Assembly: GCA_964410215.1 (NCBI GenBank)
Contig: CAYPHA010000004.1
Span: forward strand, 86,164-150,163
Source: CAYPHA01 sp964410215
Lineage (GTDB): Bacteria > Calditrichota > Calditrichia > Calditrichales > CAYPHA01
Length of the DNA stretch: 64,000 nt
Direction: 5' to 3'
In this document: positions 49,974 through 59,246 of the stretch, in pieces
Numbering within the stretch: position 1 is the stretch's first letter
Layout of the letters: each line of letters opens with the position of its first letter
Program-made: the position numbers and the translations under genes
Notes under the pieces: generated by a model
What the model saw: only the letters and a program-made list of their open reading frames with translations
What the model was told of the DNA's origin: nothing
Database searches by the model: none

Positions 49974-50864
49974 TTATCCAAAAATATGATCGTTCATTAA
50001 TGAATCAACAAGCTTACCCAGGCCGTCCTTTGTCGGTTCGATTTTCTCGTGTTCACCGCCGGCCAGCACCACAGATTCGATCTTCTGTACCTTTGTCGGC
50101 GATCCGCCCAGGCCGCAGCGTGCCGGATCCAGTTTCAGTTCATCCATGGTAAGGGTGGGTATGAACAGCTTATTGGAAACAAATTCTTCCTTCAGATCAT
50201 CGATATAGAGGAGGGAATTGGTTTCGGTCATCTTTTCCAGTTCCATCAGCGAACGGGCATTCTTATAGGCCATGACCCGTCTGGCTTTAAAAGGACGGGG
50301 TGTCGCGGCGTCTTTCAGAACCGTGATGAGAATCGGTAAGGCTGCTTCCAGCACTTCGAAACCGCCGTCGATCTTGCGTTTCACTGTGACTTTATTCTTC
50401 TTCAGGCCGGTGATTTCCTCGGCGTAGGTAATCTGCGGAATGCCGAGTTTCTCCGCTGTTTGCGGTCCCACCTGGGCCGTATCGCCGTCGATAGCCTGCC
50501 TGCCGGCGAAAATCATATCGAACGGACCGATCGCTTTGATGGCTTCGCTGATCACATAGGAGGTCGCCAGGGTATCGGCGCCGGCGAATTTACGGTCACT
50601 GATCAGGTAAACGTTATCGGCGCCCATATACAGGCATTCGCGCAGCAGTTCGGATGCATTCGGCGGTCCCATGGTGACGGCGGTAACGGTTCCGCCGTAT
50701 TGCTCGCGAACACGCAGGGCGATTTCCAGCGCCACTTTATCCTCGGGATTGAAGATAGCAGGTAGTTTGGAGCGGTTCACGGTGCCGTCCGGTTTCATCA
50801 CCTGGCCGGAAATATTGGCCGTATCCGGGACCTGCTTCACCAGTACAATGGAAGAATAACTCAT
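49974..50864 (-). CDS. etfB: Electron transfer flavoprotein beta subunit
   Basis: A 296-residue EtfB, a little longer than the typical ~255. Signatures: VLVKQVPDTANISGQV, NPEDKVALEIALRVREQYGG, DMIFAGRQAIDGDTAQVGPQ, and PQITYAEEI. AAGGA precedes the ATG. It is the first gene of the etfB-etfA-acyl-CoA dehydrogenase operon. Confidence 0.95.
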   Translation of the reverse strand: MSYSSIVLVKQVPDTANISGQVMKPDGTVNRSKLPAIFNPEDKVALEIALRVREQYGGTVTAVTMGPPNASELLRECLYMGADNVYLISDRKFAGADTLATSYVISEAIKAIGPFDMIFAGRQAIDGDTAQVGPQTAEKLGIPQITYAEEITGLKKNKVTVKRKIDGGFEVLEAALPILITVLKDAATPRPFKARRVMAYKNARSLMELEKMTETNSLLYIDDLKEEFVSNKLFIPTLTMDELKLDPARCGLGGSPTKVQKIESVVLAGGEHEKIEPTKDGLGKLVDSLMNDHIFG

Positions 50865-50920
50865 AGGTATCCTTTAATATCTGTATGGAATTATTTGGTT
50901 AGATAAGGAAAGGGAAATGT

Positions 50921-50946
50921 AAAAAAACTTTGCCCGTCAGGCAAGA
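50921..50946 (-). terminator. Intrinsic terminator after the toxin-antitoxin pair
   Basis: On the minus strand TTGCC/GGCAA form a short stem with loop TGACG, followed by AG and seven T residues. It lies just beyond the VapC-like stop at 50954. Confidence 0.7.
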
Positions 50947-50953
50947 GGGGGAA

Positions 50954-51349
50954 TCAGACGGTTTTTATGGATTGTTTTTGAGCGATTTTTTTCAGGTCTT
51001 TGTCTGCCGTCAGCAGCGTACCGTTATGCCTTCTTGCGGCAATCATGTAGAGAACATCGTAGACGGGATGTCCAACCAGACAGGAGAGTGCGAAAGCCTC
51101 ATTATAAAGCGCTTTGGAGTTCAAAAAATCATCTACAAGATGAACGGTTTTATCCAGCATCTCTTCACAATAAGCAATCGGAAGGTCCTCAAAATGATGA
51201 TATTTCCAAAAGATATTAGTAGTTTCCGGAATAAAGATATCAGGTGCAATGATCCACTCGGATGTTTCCAATATTTCAATAAATGTTGATGCCTCTGGTT
51301 TGTTAAGAACGATGGTTAGCGCCGCACTTGCATCCAGAATTCCGATCAT
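50954..51349 (-). CDS. PIN-domain toxin (VapC-like)
   Basis: A 131-residue PIN ribonuclease. Acidic residues of the active site are Asp6 (GILDASAA), Glu42 (PETTN), Asp98 (VYDVLYMIAA) and Asp116 (LLTADKDL). Its ATG overlaps the antitoxin stop (ATGA). Type II toxin-antitoxin partner; the RNA target is unknown. Confidence 0.88.
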   Translation of the reverse strand: MIGILDASAALTIVLNKPEASTFIEILETSEWIIAPDIFIPETTNIFWKYHHFEDLPIAYCEEMLDKTVHLVDDFLNSKALYNEAFALSCLVGHPVYDVLYMIAARRHNGTLLTADKDLKKIAQKQSIKTV

Positions 51350-51594
51350 CTTTTCCTATCCTCTCGTATAAGCTCAACAGGATCACTGAGATCATATTTC
51401 ATTGTCTGGTCATTTAGCATTTGGATTTCTTTTATAACACATTGCCGTTTCTCTTTCGGATTTAATTCTGCTTTTAGTCCTTTTGCCAGAGAAATGGTTG
51501 CCTGCTGAGCTATACTGCGATGTTCTCTACTTGCTTCTTCTTTGAGTTTCTCATAAATGTGTATGGGTATTTCCCTTACTTGTAATATTGCCAT
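51346..51594 (-). CDS. Antitoxin with ribbon-helix-helix domain (FitA/VapB-like)
   Basis: An 82-residue protein from ATG 51594; the longer frame to 51639 has no support. The N-terminal ILQVREIPIHIYEKLKEEAS with EHRSIAQQATISLAKGL is the ribbon-helix-helix pattern of FitA/VapB antitoxins. It is directly upstream of, and overlaps, the PIN toxin, and likely represses the shared promoter. Confidence 0.83.
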   Translation of the reverse strand: MAILQVREIPIHIYEKLKEEASREHRSIAQQATISLAKGLKAELNPKEKRQCVIKEIQMLNDQTMKYDLSDPVELIREDRKR

Positions 51595-51882
51595 AGTTTT
51601 ATCCCGCGTTATAAATAAGCTCTTTTCAATATAATGCATATTTCATCATATTGCAATCAATTAGATGTGTTATTTAATTCTTCCTTACTTTTTCAAAATA
51701 GTACTGTAGTTCAATGTACACAGCACTTTATTGCAGGTGTGGCACTAAATCAACAGATTATCTGGGATAATCGGCAGTCAACAGGGCGGAGAAAGATTGG
51801 CATTGAATTTGATGGTTCGAATCAAAGAATGTTCATAATCACTATTTTTGTTAATGTCTGAGTAAAATATTAAGGAGGACGT
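51595..51882. other. Divergent intergenic region, no gene recognised
   Basis: 288 AT-rich bases between the antitoxin and the secreted lectin-like gene, so promoters for both should lie here. A short open frame (51634-51861) has no recognisable content and no ribosome site. Confidence 0.4.
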
Positions 51883-52644
51883 ATGTCAAAGAGATTTTAT
51901 TTAATGTTTTGTATTGGATTAGTATTGATTCTGGCGTTCAATATGTCTCATTCTCTGATTATTGTAACACAGGATGACTATATTGATGTAAGTGTAACAA
52001 TACCCTGGACAAACACGGGAATTCAAATTAATCAAGGGGACACCATTCTAATTTATTCAAAGGGACACTATACATTTGGGGGTAGTCGCTGGAGTGACTG
52101 GAGTGGTCCGGACGGATTCCCCTATAGTGCTGATGAAAATTTTCCGGCACCGAATTCAGGAAGATATTGTCTGATTGCAAAGATTGGAGAAAATGAGCCT
52201 TTTACAGTTGGAGAATTTTTCTATTTTATCAGCGAGGAGAGTGGCGAACTTGCCCTTGGAATAAATGATACTCATCATGGAGATAATGAAGGAGTGCTAA
52301 GATCATGGATTTGGCATAATGATCCGACTACCAGCGATCGCAAAAGTATTACAAAGCTCGTTCCCAATACAAATCAATTATCGCAAAATTTTCCAAATCC
52401 ATTCAATCCTATGACGACGATAAGTTACGAATTACAGCAATCTGCCAAGGTAGAACTTACAATTTTTAATAGCTTGGGCGAGAGAGTCAGAACTCTGGTA
52501 AACGAAAAAAAATCGCCGAATACCTATCAGGTTATCTGGAATGGGAAGAGCGACTCCGGAAATCAACTTCCTTCTGGAAACTATTTTTATCAATTAAAAA
52601 TAGATGATGAAATCCAGAACAAGAAAATGATATTAATTAAATAA
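51883..52644 (+). CDS. Secreted LecA-like protein with type IX-type sorting tail
   Basis: A 253-residue secreted protein. A signal peptide (about residues 1-24) is followed by a domain resembling PA-IL/LecA galactose lectins: WTNTGIQINQGDTILIYSKG, GPDGFPYS, GRYCLIAKIGENEPFTVGEF and ELALGINDTHHGDNEG. The last ~85 residues form the classic FCB sorting domain, opening with NFPNPFNPMTTISYEL and ending in GNYFYQLKI. That tail predicts secretion through a type IX-like system and attachment to the cell surface. AAGGAGG lies 5-6 bases before the ATG. Sugar binding is inferred. Confidence 0.8.
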   Translation: MSKRFYLMFCIGLVLILAFNMSHSLIIVTQDDYIDVSVTIPWTNTGIQINQGDTILIYSKGHYTFGGSRWSDWSGPDGFPYSADENFPAPNSGRYCLIAKIGENEPFTVGEFFYFISEESGELALGINDTHHGDNEGVLRSWIWHNDPTTSDRKSITKLVPNTNQLSQNFPNPFNPMTTISYELQQSAKVELTIFNSLGERVRTLVNEKKSPNTYQVIWNGKSDSGNQLPSGNYFYQLKIDDEIQNKKMILIK

Positions 52645-52932
52645 TACCATATGATCCTATTTGTATCGATAGTTAGACAGGATAACATGATAGATAAAAT
52701 CGATATCTAAAATATTTTAGAAAATTGAAAAATGGCTATAGGCTATTTGAGTAAAATATTGTTTACGCTCAAAAATCCTGTTTATCTTGTTATCCTGTCA
52801 AATATAGAAATGATTTGGTATAATATGATCCTGACTATAAACCGTCAGTATTACTTTAAAGAATGATTTCAAATTGAATTTTTTCAAAATACCTCCTAAT
52901 TTAGTGAAGCGTATCTTGTCAGGATTAACATT
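52645..52932. other. AT-rich intergenic region with long-range inverted repeat
   Basis: 288 bases without a gene. GACAGGATAACATGAT (52676-52691) and ATCTTGTTATCCTGTC (52784-52799) are inverted copies with one mismatch, 92 bases apart. The right arm belongs to an 'AATCCTGTTTATCTTGTTAT' type string often dispersed in bacterial genomes. No terminator was seen. Confidence 0.5.
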
Positions 52933-54336
52933 TTGTTAAGATCAACCAAAATTTCTTCGAGTCATGAGATTGTTATTATTTTTGTTTTAAGCTTATTTCC
53001 GGAATGGATAGCTGCCAACTCAAACCTCAAATTCGAACTAAAACAGACTTTCACCAAAGCAGAAGTTTTGCAGATCCGTAACACCGACCTGGATTATGAC
53101 AATATCGATGAATATATCGTTCAAATGCCGCAGGAGGGGGTTCGCTCGGCGATCCGTATCTATAGCGGTGATTTCCAACGGCTCTACTTCCAAAAGAACT
53201 TTCAATCCCGGGTACTGTATTTTAATGCTTTTCAATGGATAAAGCCGGGTGTGAAAGAGCTTTTGCTCATCGAGCAGGATGGTCACGATATCAACCTCCT
53301 GCTGCTGGATGGTCGCAGCGGAAACGATACGTTGGCCTTCATAAATCTGCATACCCTGGAGTCGGAGGCTGCTGATATAAATATCACGAATCCTTATTTT
53401 CAGGATCTGAATGGGGATGATATTCCTGAAATATTTATTCCATTCTGTTCCGGACTGCACAAGGAATTGCGGGCGGTTCTGGCCGTGGATGTTAAAGCGT
53501 GTACAGTCCTCTGGAAATTTGATACGGCCACGAATGTGCGTCGTATTGAAGTAGCGGAATCGGATAACGTCCCCGGTCCCATTCTCCTCATTTCCAACCA
53601 GGCCACAAACAACGGTTGTAAAGCGAATGGCATGACCGATTCCTACAGCTACCTGCTGTTAGTCGACGCACATACCGGGAAAGTGATTACACAAAAGCAA
53701 TTGGGTGGCTATCCTTCGTATACAGATATCTATGCCATTGCGGATTCAGATAAAACCTATATTTGCTCGATTACACCTGAACAGAATGCACTGATTCCGG
53801 ATGCTGGTGTATTCTGTGTTTGGGATATTACCGGCAAAACTTTAGTTAAGAGACTGCCCAATGTATATATGGATGAGTATTTCCTGGTGGCAGATATCAA
53901 TAATGATGGAAATGACGAAATTTTGAGGAGCGGACATACAAATAAAATCATTGTTTATAATGCGCAGCTCAATCCGATCGATACATTTTTATTATTCGGC
54001 AACAAGTGTTATTTGCATAAAGTGCTGGATCTAAACCATGATGGGTTTGTCGAACTTGTTCTGATGGAGGATAAGACCGACCTGATTGTAGCCAGCCATC
54101 AGGGAGAAATTCTTGGAAAGAATAAAGCACCAATCGGGGATGTCCGGGCAGTCGGAAAAGGTATGGATAAGGATACGAGTATTGGAATCTATGATGTCTC
54201 TGCACAAAAATACACCGAGTGGACAATATTGCCAAACCTCCAGCGTAGTAAAAGAATTATCAAAGATGCTCTACTCGGTTTTTTTGCAGGTGTTGGATTG
54301 TGTGTTTTCATACTTCTTGTCTACATTTTCTACTGA
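52933..54336 (+). CDS. FG-GAP/VCBS-repeat membrane protein (putative sensor)
   Basis: A 467-residue protein beginning at TTG 52933, with AGGA eight bases upstream. An N-terminal signal sequence precedes a beta-propeller-like body with Ca-binding-type FG-GAP motifs (DLDYDNIDEY, DLNGDDIPEI, DINNDGNDEI, DLNHDGFVEL). A single membrane helix sits at the C-terminus (residues ~446-466). It is followed after 15 bases by a soluble histidine kinase and an NtrC-type regulator. A sensory or accessory role for that pair is inferred from position. Confidence 0.75.
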   Translation: MLRSTKISSSHEIVIIFVLSLFPEWIAANSNLKFELKQTFTKAEVLQIRNTDLDYDNIDEYIVQMPQEGVRSAIRIYSGDFQRLYFQKNFQSRVLYFNAFQWIKPGVKELLLIEQDGHDINLLLLDGRSGNDTLAFINLHTLESEAADINITNPYFQDLNGDDIPEIFIPFCSGLHKELRAVLAVDVKACTVLWKFDTATNVRRIEVAESDNVPGPILLISNQATNNGCKANGMTDSYSYLLLVDAHTGKVITQKQLGGYPSYTDIYAIADSDKTYICSITPEQNALIPDAGVFCVWDITGKTLVKRLPNVYMDEYFLVADINNDGNDEILRSGHTNKIIVYNAQLNPIDTFLLFGNKCYLHKVLDLNHDGFVELVLMEDKTDLIVASHQGEILGKNKAPIGDVRAVGKGMDKDTSIGIYDVSAQKYTEWTILPNLQRSKRIIKDALLGFFAGVGLCVFILLVYIFY

Positions 54337-54351
54337 AAAATATACCCGGGA

Positions 54352-55404
54352 TTGAGCGCAAATCCGGCCGTTTTTGACAGCCTCAATATCCCCATTCTGA
54401 TCGTAGAACTTTCAGGCAGGGTCCGCTATGTAAACCGGCAGATGGAAAACCTGTTGGAGCTGGATGCCGGTACTATTAAAGCAGGCACTGTCGATGATAT
54501 CCTGGGCCGGCTGGGCCTCGATTTCTCGATTAATGACTGGAAACAGTGCAGTGAACCCCTCGAGTTTGAGGTCAAACCGAAAACGCGGTCCGGGGAATCC
54601 AGGTATGTGATCCGGATACGGTCACTGACACAAAATGGACGGGTCATGGCCCTGATCCTTATAGCCGAAGATATGTCGCGAACGGCGAACTATAAACGGT
54701 CACTGGCCTGGACGGCCATGGCCCAGCGGCTGGTTCATGAAATCAAGAATCCTCTTACGACGGTCAAACTGACGCTTCAGCGTCTGAAAATGGAATATGA
54801 AGAGGATCCCCCTGAAAAGCAGCAACATTATAATACCTATATCGATTCCGTTCTGGAAGAGGTCATCCGCCTGCGTAACGTGGCGGAAAATTTCCTGAAA
54901 TTCTTCAAAGCGGAACATCCGGCTTTTAAAAGTGTCGACCTTGCCGAAGTTATCGGGCATCTTGTCAAAAAATACGCCGGGATTATACCGGAAAATATCA
55001 CGATACGCTTTAATAACAAAGCAGATTCCTGTATTGTTGATGCCGATCCGACCCAGGTGGAGATCATGATTTCCAATGTGCTCGATAATTCCATCCATGC
55101 CATAACCAAAAAAGGTTATATTGAGATTACGTTGACCGGTATTGAAAAGATCGAACACGATGCAGCCAGGCAATATGCCGTCATCGACATAGAAGATAAC
55201 GGTTGCGGCATCGGTGAAAGTGCTCTGGAAAAGGTATTCGAACCTTATATTTCGGGCGATAGTGACGGAACCGGTCTGGGCTTATCGATTGTTAAAAAGA
55301 TGGTGGAATCCCATAACGGTTCGGTTACGATAACCAGTAAAAAAAATATGGGAACTCTCGTATCATTGACATTGCCATTTAAGCAGAAGGCTGTATTGGA
55401 ATGA
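54352..55404 (+). CDS. Soluble PAS histidine kinase (NtrB-type)
   Basis: A 350-residue cytoplasmic kinase (start TTG 54352) with no membrane segment. A PAS domain covers residues ~5-110 (LNIPILIVELSGRVRYVNRQ). The dimerisation helix bears His129 in AQRLVHEIKNPLTTVKL. The ATP-binding domain has the N box (SNVLDNSIHAI), G1 (DIEDNGCGIG) and G2 (GTGLGLSIVKKMVESH). It should phosphorylate the regulator encoded next, whose start overlaps its stop by 4 bases. Sensing through the adjacent FG-GAP membrane protein is plausible. Confidence 0.93.
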   Translation: MSANPAVFDSLNIPILIVELSGRVRYVNRQMENLLELDAGTIKAGTVDDILGRLGLDFSINDWKQCSEPLEFEVKPKTRSGESRYVIRIRSLTQNGRVMALILIAEDMSRTANYKRSLAWTAMAQRLVHEIKNPLTTVKLTLQRLKMEYEEDPPEKQQHYNTYIDSVLEEVIRLRNVAENFLKFFKAEHPAFKSVDLAEVIGHLVKKYAGIIPENITIRFNNKADSCIVDADPTQVEIMISNVLDNSIHAITKKGYIEITLTGIEKIEHDAARQYAVIDIEDNGCGIGESALEKVFEPYISGDSDGTGLGLSIVKKMVESHNGSVTITSKKNMGTLVSLTLPFKQKAVLE

Positions 55405-56771
55405 GCAGTTCAAAACCCGTTATACTGGTCGCGGATGATGAGCAGAAGATCTGCAACATCCTCTCCGATATTCTCAGTTTCAAAGGCTATAAAGTAATCA
55501 AGGCCTTTGGTGGCAGGGAAGCACTGCACATCATGGAAAAGGAGGAGATCGATCTTTTACTCCTCGATCTGATGATGCCCGATATGAACGGGAAAGAAGT
55601 GCTGCAGTCCATAACCGTTTCCCATCCCGATGTACCTGTCCTGATGATTTCCGCCCATGGAACGATCAAAACAGCGGTTGAAGCAATTAAGATGGGTGCG
55701 TATGATTTTATTGAAAAACCGCTCGATGCGGACCGCATCCTGATCACCGTAAAAAACGCCCTGGAAAAACGAAACCTCTCCATGAAAACGGAACGGCTCG
55801 AACAGGATATCATCAGCCGGTACCGGATGATCGGAAAAAGCAAAGAGATCCGGCGTGTATTTGAGCTGATCGAATTGTATGCGCCGTCCAATGTGAGTGT
55901 CCTGATCACGGGTGAAAGCGGAACGGGTAAGGAACTGGTCGCCCATGCCCTGCACAATCTCAGTCCGCGAATGGGCTTTCCGCTTGTAAAAATCAATTGC
56001 GCGGCCATACCGGACCAACTGGTGGAAAGCGAATTGTTCGGCTATGAGAAAGGCGCTTTCTCCGGGGCGATGAAATCGAAGAAGGGTAAAATTGAACTGG
56101 CCCAGAACGGTACGCTGTTCCTCGATGAAATCGGTGACCTCAATGCCGGCACGCAGGCGAAATTGCTGCGCTTACTGGAACACCAGGAATTCGAGAGGCT
56201 GGGCGGTCTGACGACGCTGCGCATTGATTTCCGCCTGATCACCGCCACCAATAAAAATCTGAAAAAGGAAGTCGAGGCCGGCCGGTTCAGAGAGGATCTG
56301 TATTACCGTCTTGATGTGGCCCGGATACACCTGCCGCCACTGCGGGAAAGGAAGGAGGATATCCCCTTACTGACCGGGGCCTTTATCGATCAGTATTGTG
56401 CGGAGAATAACCTGGATGTTCATGCGATCCCGCGTGACTGTTTCGAGACGTTACAGGACTATGACTGGCTGGGTAATGTGCGTGAACTGAAAAATTATAT
56501 ACAAAAAACCCTGCTTTTGCAGCAGGGCACTATATCAGATGCTATGGAAAACAGCGGATCAGCCTCGAACCGCCCGTGCGATGAAAAAGCCGATCAGGGA
56601 CCGGAAAGTCTGAAAGAGGCCTGCCGGGAATTCGAAGCAGAATACATTCGCAGTATGCTGGAAAAGAACAACTGGAATATCACCAACACCTCAAAGGAAT
56701 TACATATTGACCGGTCCAATTTATACAAAAAAATGAAACAACTCGGCATAGAGCAGCCCACCTCAAAATAA
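55401..56771 (+). CDS. NtrC-family sigma-54-dependent response regulator
   Basis: A 456-residue regulator. The receiver domain has Asp56 in LLLLDLMMPDMNG and the conserved Lys in FIEKPLD. The central AAA+ domain has GESGTGKELVAHAL, the sigma-54 contact loop GAFSGA (a variant of GAFTGA) and LFLDEIGDL. A Fis-type HTH ends the protein (NITNTSKELHIDRSNLYKKM). It activates sigma-54 promoters; targets are unknown. The ATGA overlap with the kinase gene shows a dedicated pair. Its stop lies 22 bases from the convergent SDR stop. Confidence 0.95.
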   Translation: MSSSKPVILVADDEQKICNILSDILSFKGYKVIKAFGGREALHIMEKEEIDLLLLDLMMPDMNGKEVLQSITVSHPDVPVLMISAHGTIKTAVEAIKMGAYDFIEKPLDADRILITVKNALEKRNLSMKTERLEQDIISRYRMIGKSKEIRRVFELIELYAPSNVSVLITGESGTGKELVAHALHNLSPRMGFPLVKINCAAIPDQLVESELFGYEKGAFSGAMKSKKGKIELAQNGTLFLDEIGDLNAGTQAKLLRLLEHQEFERLGGLTTLRIDFRLITATNKNLKKEVEAGRFREDLYYRLDVARIHLPPLRERKEDIPLLTGAFIDQYCAENNLDVHAIPRDCFETLQDYDWLGNVRELKNYIQKTLLLQQGTISDAMENSGSASNRPCDEKADQGPESLKEACREFEAEYIRSMLEKNNWNITNTSKELHIDRSNLYKKMKQLGIEQPTSK

Positions 56772-56793
56772 TGCACTGCCCCGGTCTCCGTTC

Positions 56794-57630
56794 TTAGCGC
56801 GGATAGGGCGAATGATAAGCCGTTATGATTTCCGCGCCGTCTACGTTGAATACATTTCCTGTAGCCCATTCCTCGTCTGAAGTTGCCAGAGCCCGGATAA
56901 ATTTGGCAATATCCTTTGGCTGTGTCAGACGCTTGGCCGGAATCTGGCTCAGGGCCAGATCGATCATCGTTTCGTGTCCCGGGATCTTCCGCAGGGCCGG
57001 GGTGTAGGTCACGCCGGCGCGGATGCTGTTGACCAGGATGCCGAAGGGTGCCAGTTCCAGGGCAAGCTGCCGTATATGTGATTCCAGGGCCGACTTGGCG
57101 GCGGATACGGCGCCGTAATAGGGCACGACCCGGACCGATCCGGACGACGTCATGGCAAAGATACGGCTGCCCTTGGTAAACAGGTCGGCATGAAAGATAT
57201 CCTGTGTCCAGTAAACCAGGCTGTGTGCCATGACGCTCATGGTCATTTCCATCTGCTTGTGGGTCAGGCGCTCTTTGGGATCACTGTGGATATACGGTGC
57301 CAGTGATCCGAATGCCAGTGAATGAACGAGTACTTTAACCTTCCGCGGTTTTTTTGATGTGGAAAAAATTTCTTTAAGCTGATCGATGACCTCCTGACGT
57401 TTCTTGTCAGCAGCGGCATTGATATTGAAGAATAAGGCTTCAACGCCATGTTCACGAATGCGGCTTTTGATCTGATCCACCTTCGTCAACCCGCTGCCGC
57501 GATCCATGTGGATACCGATAATGTTCATACCGGCCGAAGCCATTTCCATGGCAATGGCTTCACCGAATCCGCTGGAAGCGCCCAGGATCATGGCGTAATC
57601 GGTTTCCTTATCAGGTGCTTTAAAGCCCAT
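56794..57630 (-). CDS. Enoyl-ACP reductase-like SDR
   Basis: A 278-residue SDR-fold enzyme of the FabI/FabL kind. The N-terminal AMILGASSGFGEAIAMEMA replaces the usual TGxxxGIG. VLVHSLAFGSLAPYI resembles the enoyl reductase loop, and the active site is Y-x6-K in PYYGAVSAAKSALESHIRQL, the spacing typical of enoyl-ACP reductases. NVFNVDGAEIITAY closes the fold. It would catalyse the last step of fatty-acid elongation. Specificity is inferred. Confidence 0.82.
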   Translation of the reverse strand: MGFKAPDKETDYAMILGASSGFGEAIAMEMASAGMNIIGIHMDRGSGLTKVDQIKSRIREHGVEALFFNINAAADKKRQEVIDQLKEIFSTSKKPRKVKVLVHSLAFGSLAPYIHSDPKERLTHKQMEMTMSVMAHSLVYWTQDIFHADLFTKGSRIFAMTSSGSVRVVPYYGAVSAAKSALESHIRQLALELAPFGILVNSIRAGVTYTPALRKIPGHETMIDLALSQIPAKRLTQPKDIAKFIRALATSDEEWATGNVFNVDGAEIITAYHSPYPR

Positions 57631-57731
57631 GATGTTCTCCTCGTAGATATTTGGTTGACATTAAACAGGTCACAAAACGATCCCCGGATGGATATTATTC
57701 CGGTTGCCGTTTCCCGGTTTCAGGCCGATGT

Positions 57732-59111
57732 TTAAACCGTAAAGAATTTCTTCTTCTCAAGAAGGGCCTGGATTTCCTTTTGTTTCTGCTCGTATCCGTG
57801 TCGGCCCATCAGGGCATAGGTGGCGATCTTGCCTTCTTCCACGCCGGGTTGATTGAAAGCGTTGATGTCAAGCAGTCCGCCGGCAAACGCGGTGGCCGCT
57901 TCGAGCAGGAAGAAAAAGGCGCCGATGTTTTCCGGATTGACCTCGGAAAAACGAAGTGTCAGGTTCGGACGCTTATTATTTGTAAGGGCCAGTTCGGTGG
58001 CCTGCTTTTCCGCATTCAGAAGTTGTCCGAGTGTCTTTCCTTCAAAATAGTCGAATTCCTTGATGTACGTGAAATGATTTTTAAGTATATCATTGTTGTT
58101 GAATTTTTCAACTTCCAGGAAAGTTACCACCTTGTCATTGGGACCTTCCACGTATAACTGAACCTGGGAATGCTGGTCGGTCGCGCCAAGCGCTTTAACC
58201 GGTGTCTGGCCTACTTCGACAACTTCCCCGGCATTATTGAAACGCTTTCCGAGGCTCTCGGCCCATAGCTGCCTGTACCAGTCGGCCATGTCACGCAGTT
58301 TGTTGCTATAGGGCATCATAACGCTGATATTCTTGCCTCTGTTCATATAAAGGTAGTGAATGGCGGCATAGATAAAGGCCGGGTTTTCCATCAGATTGTC
58401 CGTATCACATTTTTCAGCCATCTCCGCGGCGCCGGCCAGTAGGGCCTTGATGTCGATACCGGCAATGGCCGCCGAAACCAGCCCGACCGGCGACAGTACA
58501 GAGAAGCGGCCGCCGACACCGGGGGGAATACGAAAGCATTTAATGGGATATTCCCGGGCGATTTCGTTTAGTAGCCCTTTAACGGGATCGGTGGTGAATA
58601 ACAGATTCTTGTAGAAATGCTCTTCCCGCTGCTTGGTCAGGAATTCCATAAAATACAGGGCCGTCGCTGCCGTCTCGGCCGTACCGCCCGATTTGGAAAC
58701 GATATGAAACATCGTTTTTGATACATCGATATGCTCAACAAGGTCAGCCAGCCAGTCCGGATCCACATTATCCGGGAAAAACATTTTCGGGGATTTACTC
58801 ATGTTATAATACGAATCCAGAAGCGACGTCTGCAGGGCGATGGGGCCCAGCGAGGAGCCGCCGATACCGATATGCACATAATAGTCAAAGCGGTCTTTGA
58901 CGGCATCGGCATAGGATTCTATTTCATCGGCAAGTTCGAGGTCATGAGGAAGTTTAAAAAAACCAAGTACATCATTTTCTGCTTTCTGACGCAAATCATT
59001 CAGAATGTTTTTACCTTTTTCAACAAGATTTTCAATATCGGCGGTTTTCAGACCATGTTCAGAATCAATGTTAAGGTCCAGGACATTGGAATAGTCTAGT
59101 GTCAGTTTCAT
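57732..59111 (-). CDS. pgi: Glucose-6-phosphate isomerase
   Basis: A 459-residue PGI of bacterial length. Signatures: GIGGSSLGPIALQTSLLDSY, VSKSGGTAETAATALYF, GVGGRFSVLSPVGLVSAAIAG, WYRQLWAESLGKR, and QVQLYVEGPNDK. The C-terminal catalytic Lys region is near AFNQPGVEEGK. It interconverts glucose-6-P and fructose-6-P. It lies downstream of clpC with a terminator between them. Confidence 0.96.
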   Translation of the reverse strand: MKLTLDYSNVLDLNIDSEHGLKTADIENLVEKGKNILNDLRQKAENDVLGFFKLPHDLELADEIESYADAVKDRFDYYVHIGIGGSSLGPIALQTSLLDSYYNMSKSPKMFFPDNVDPDWLADLVEHIDVSKTMFHIVSKSGGTAETAATALYFMEFLTKQREEHFYKNLLFTTDPVKGLLNEIAREYPIKCFRIPPGVGGRFSVLSPVGLVSAAIAGIDIKALLAGAAEMAEKCDTDNLMENPAFIYAAIHYLYMNRGKNISVMMPYSNKLRDMADWYRQLWAESLGKRFNNAGEVVEVGQTPVKALGATDQHSQVQLYVEGPNDKVVTFLEVEKFNNNDILKNHFTYIKEFDYFEGKTLGQLLNAEKQATELALTNNKRPNLTLRFSEVNPENIGAFFFLLEAATAFAGGLLDINAFNQPGVEEGKIATYALMGRHGYEQKQKEIQALLEKKKFFTV

Positions 59112-59153
59112 ACAAGTCCCCTTAATTCGTTAAGGTATATGAGGTGGAATATA

Positions 59154-59196
59154 GTTTAAAAACGGAAAAAGCCCAAGTGAATTTTCACCAGGGCTT
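59154..59196 (-). terminator. Intrinsic terminator after clpC
   Basis: On the minus strand AAGCCC and GTGAA pair with TTCAC and GGGCTT around a 2-base loop (59169-59196), followed by T-rich sequence. It lies ~50 bases after the clpC stop. Confidence 0.85.
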
Positions 59197-59246
59197 ATAA
59201 GAGAAATAGGAATTGATCCAGCTTATTCAAAAGAACACGATATCTT

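Noticed and set aside
48957..50000. Open frame of 347 codons on the plus strand
   Set aside because: Antisense to etfA, which is unmistakable.
51634..51861. 75-codon frame between antitoxin and lectin-like gene
   Set aside because: No ribosome site, no known motif, and it occupies the expected promoter region; kept as non-coding.
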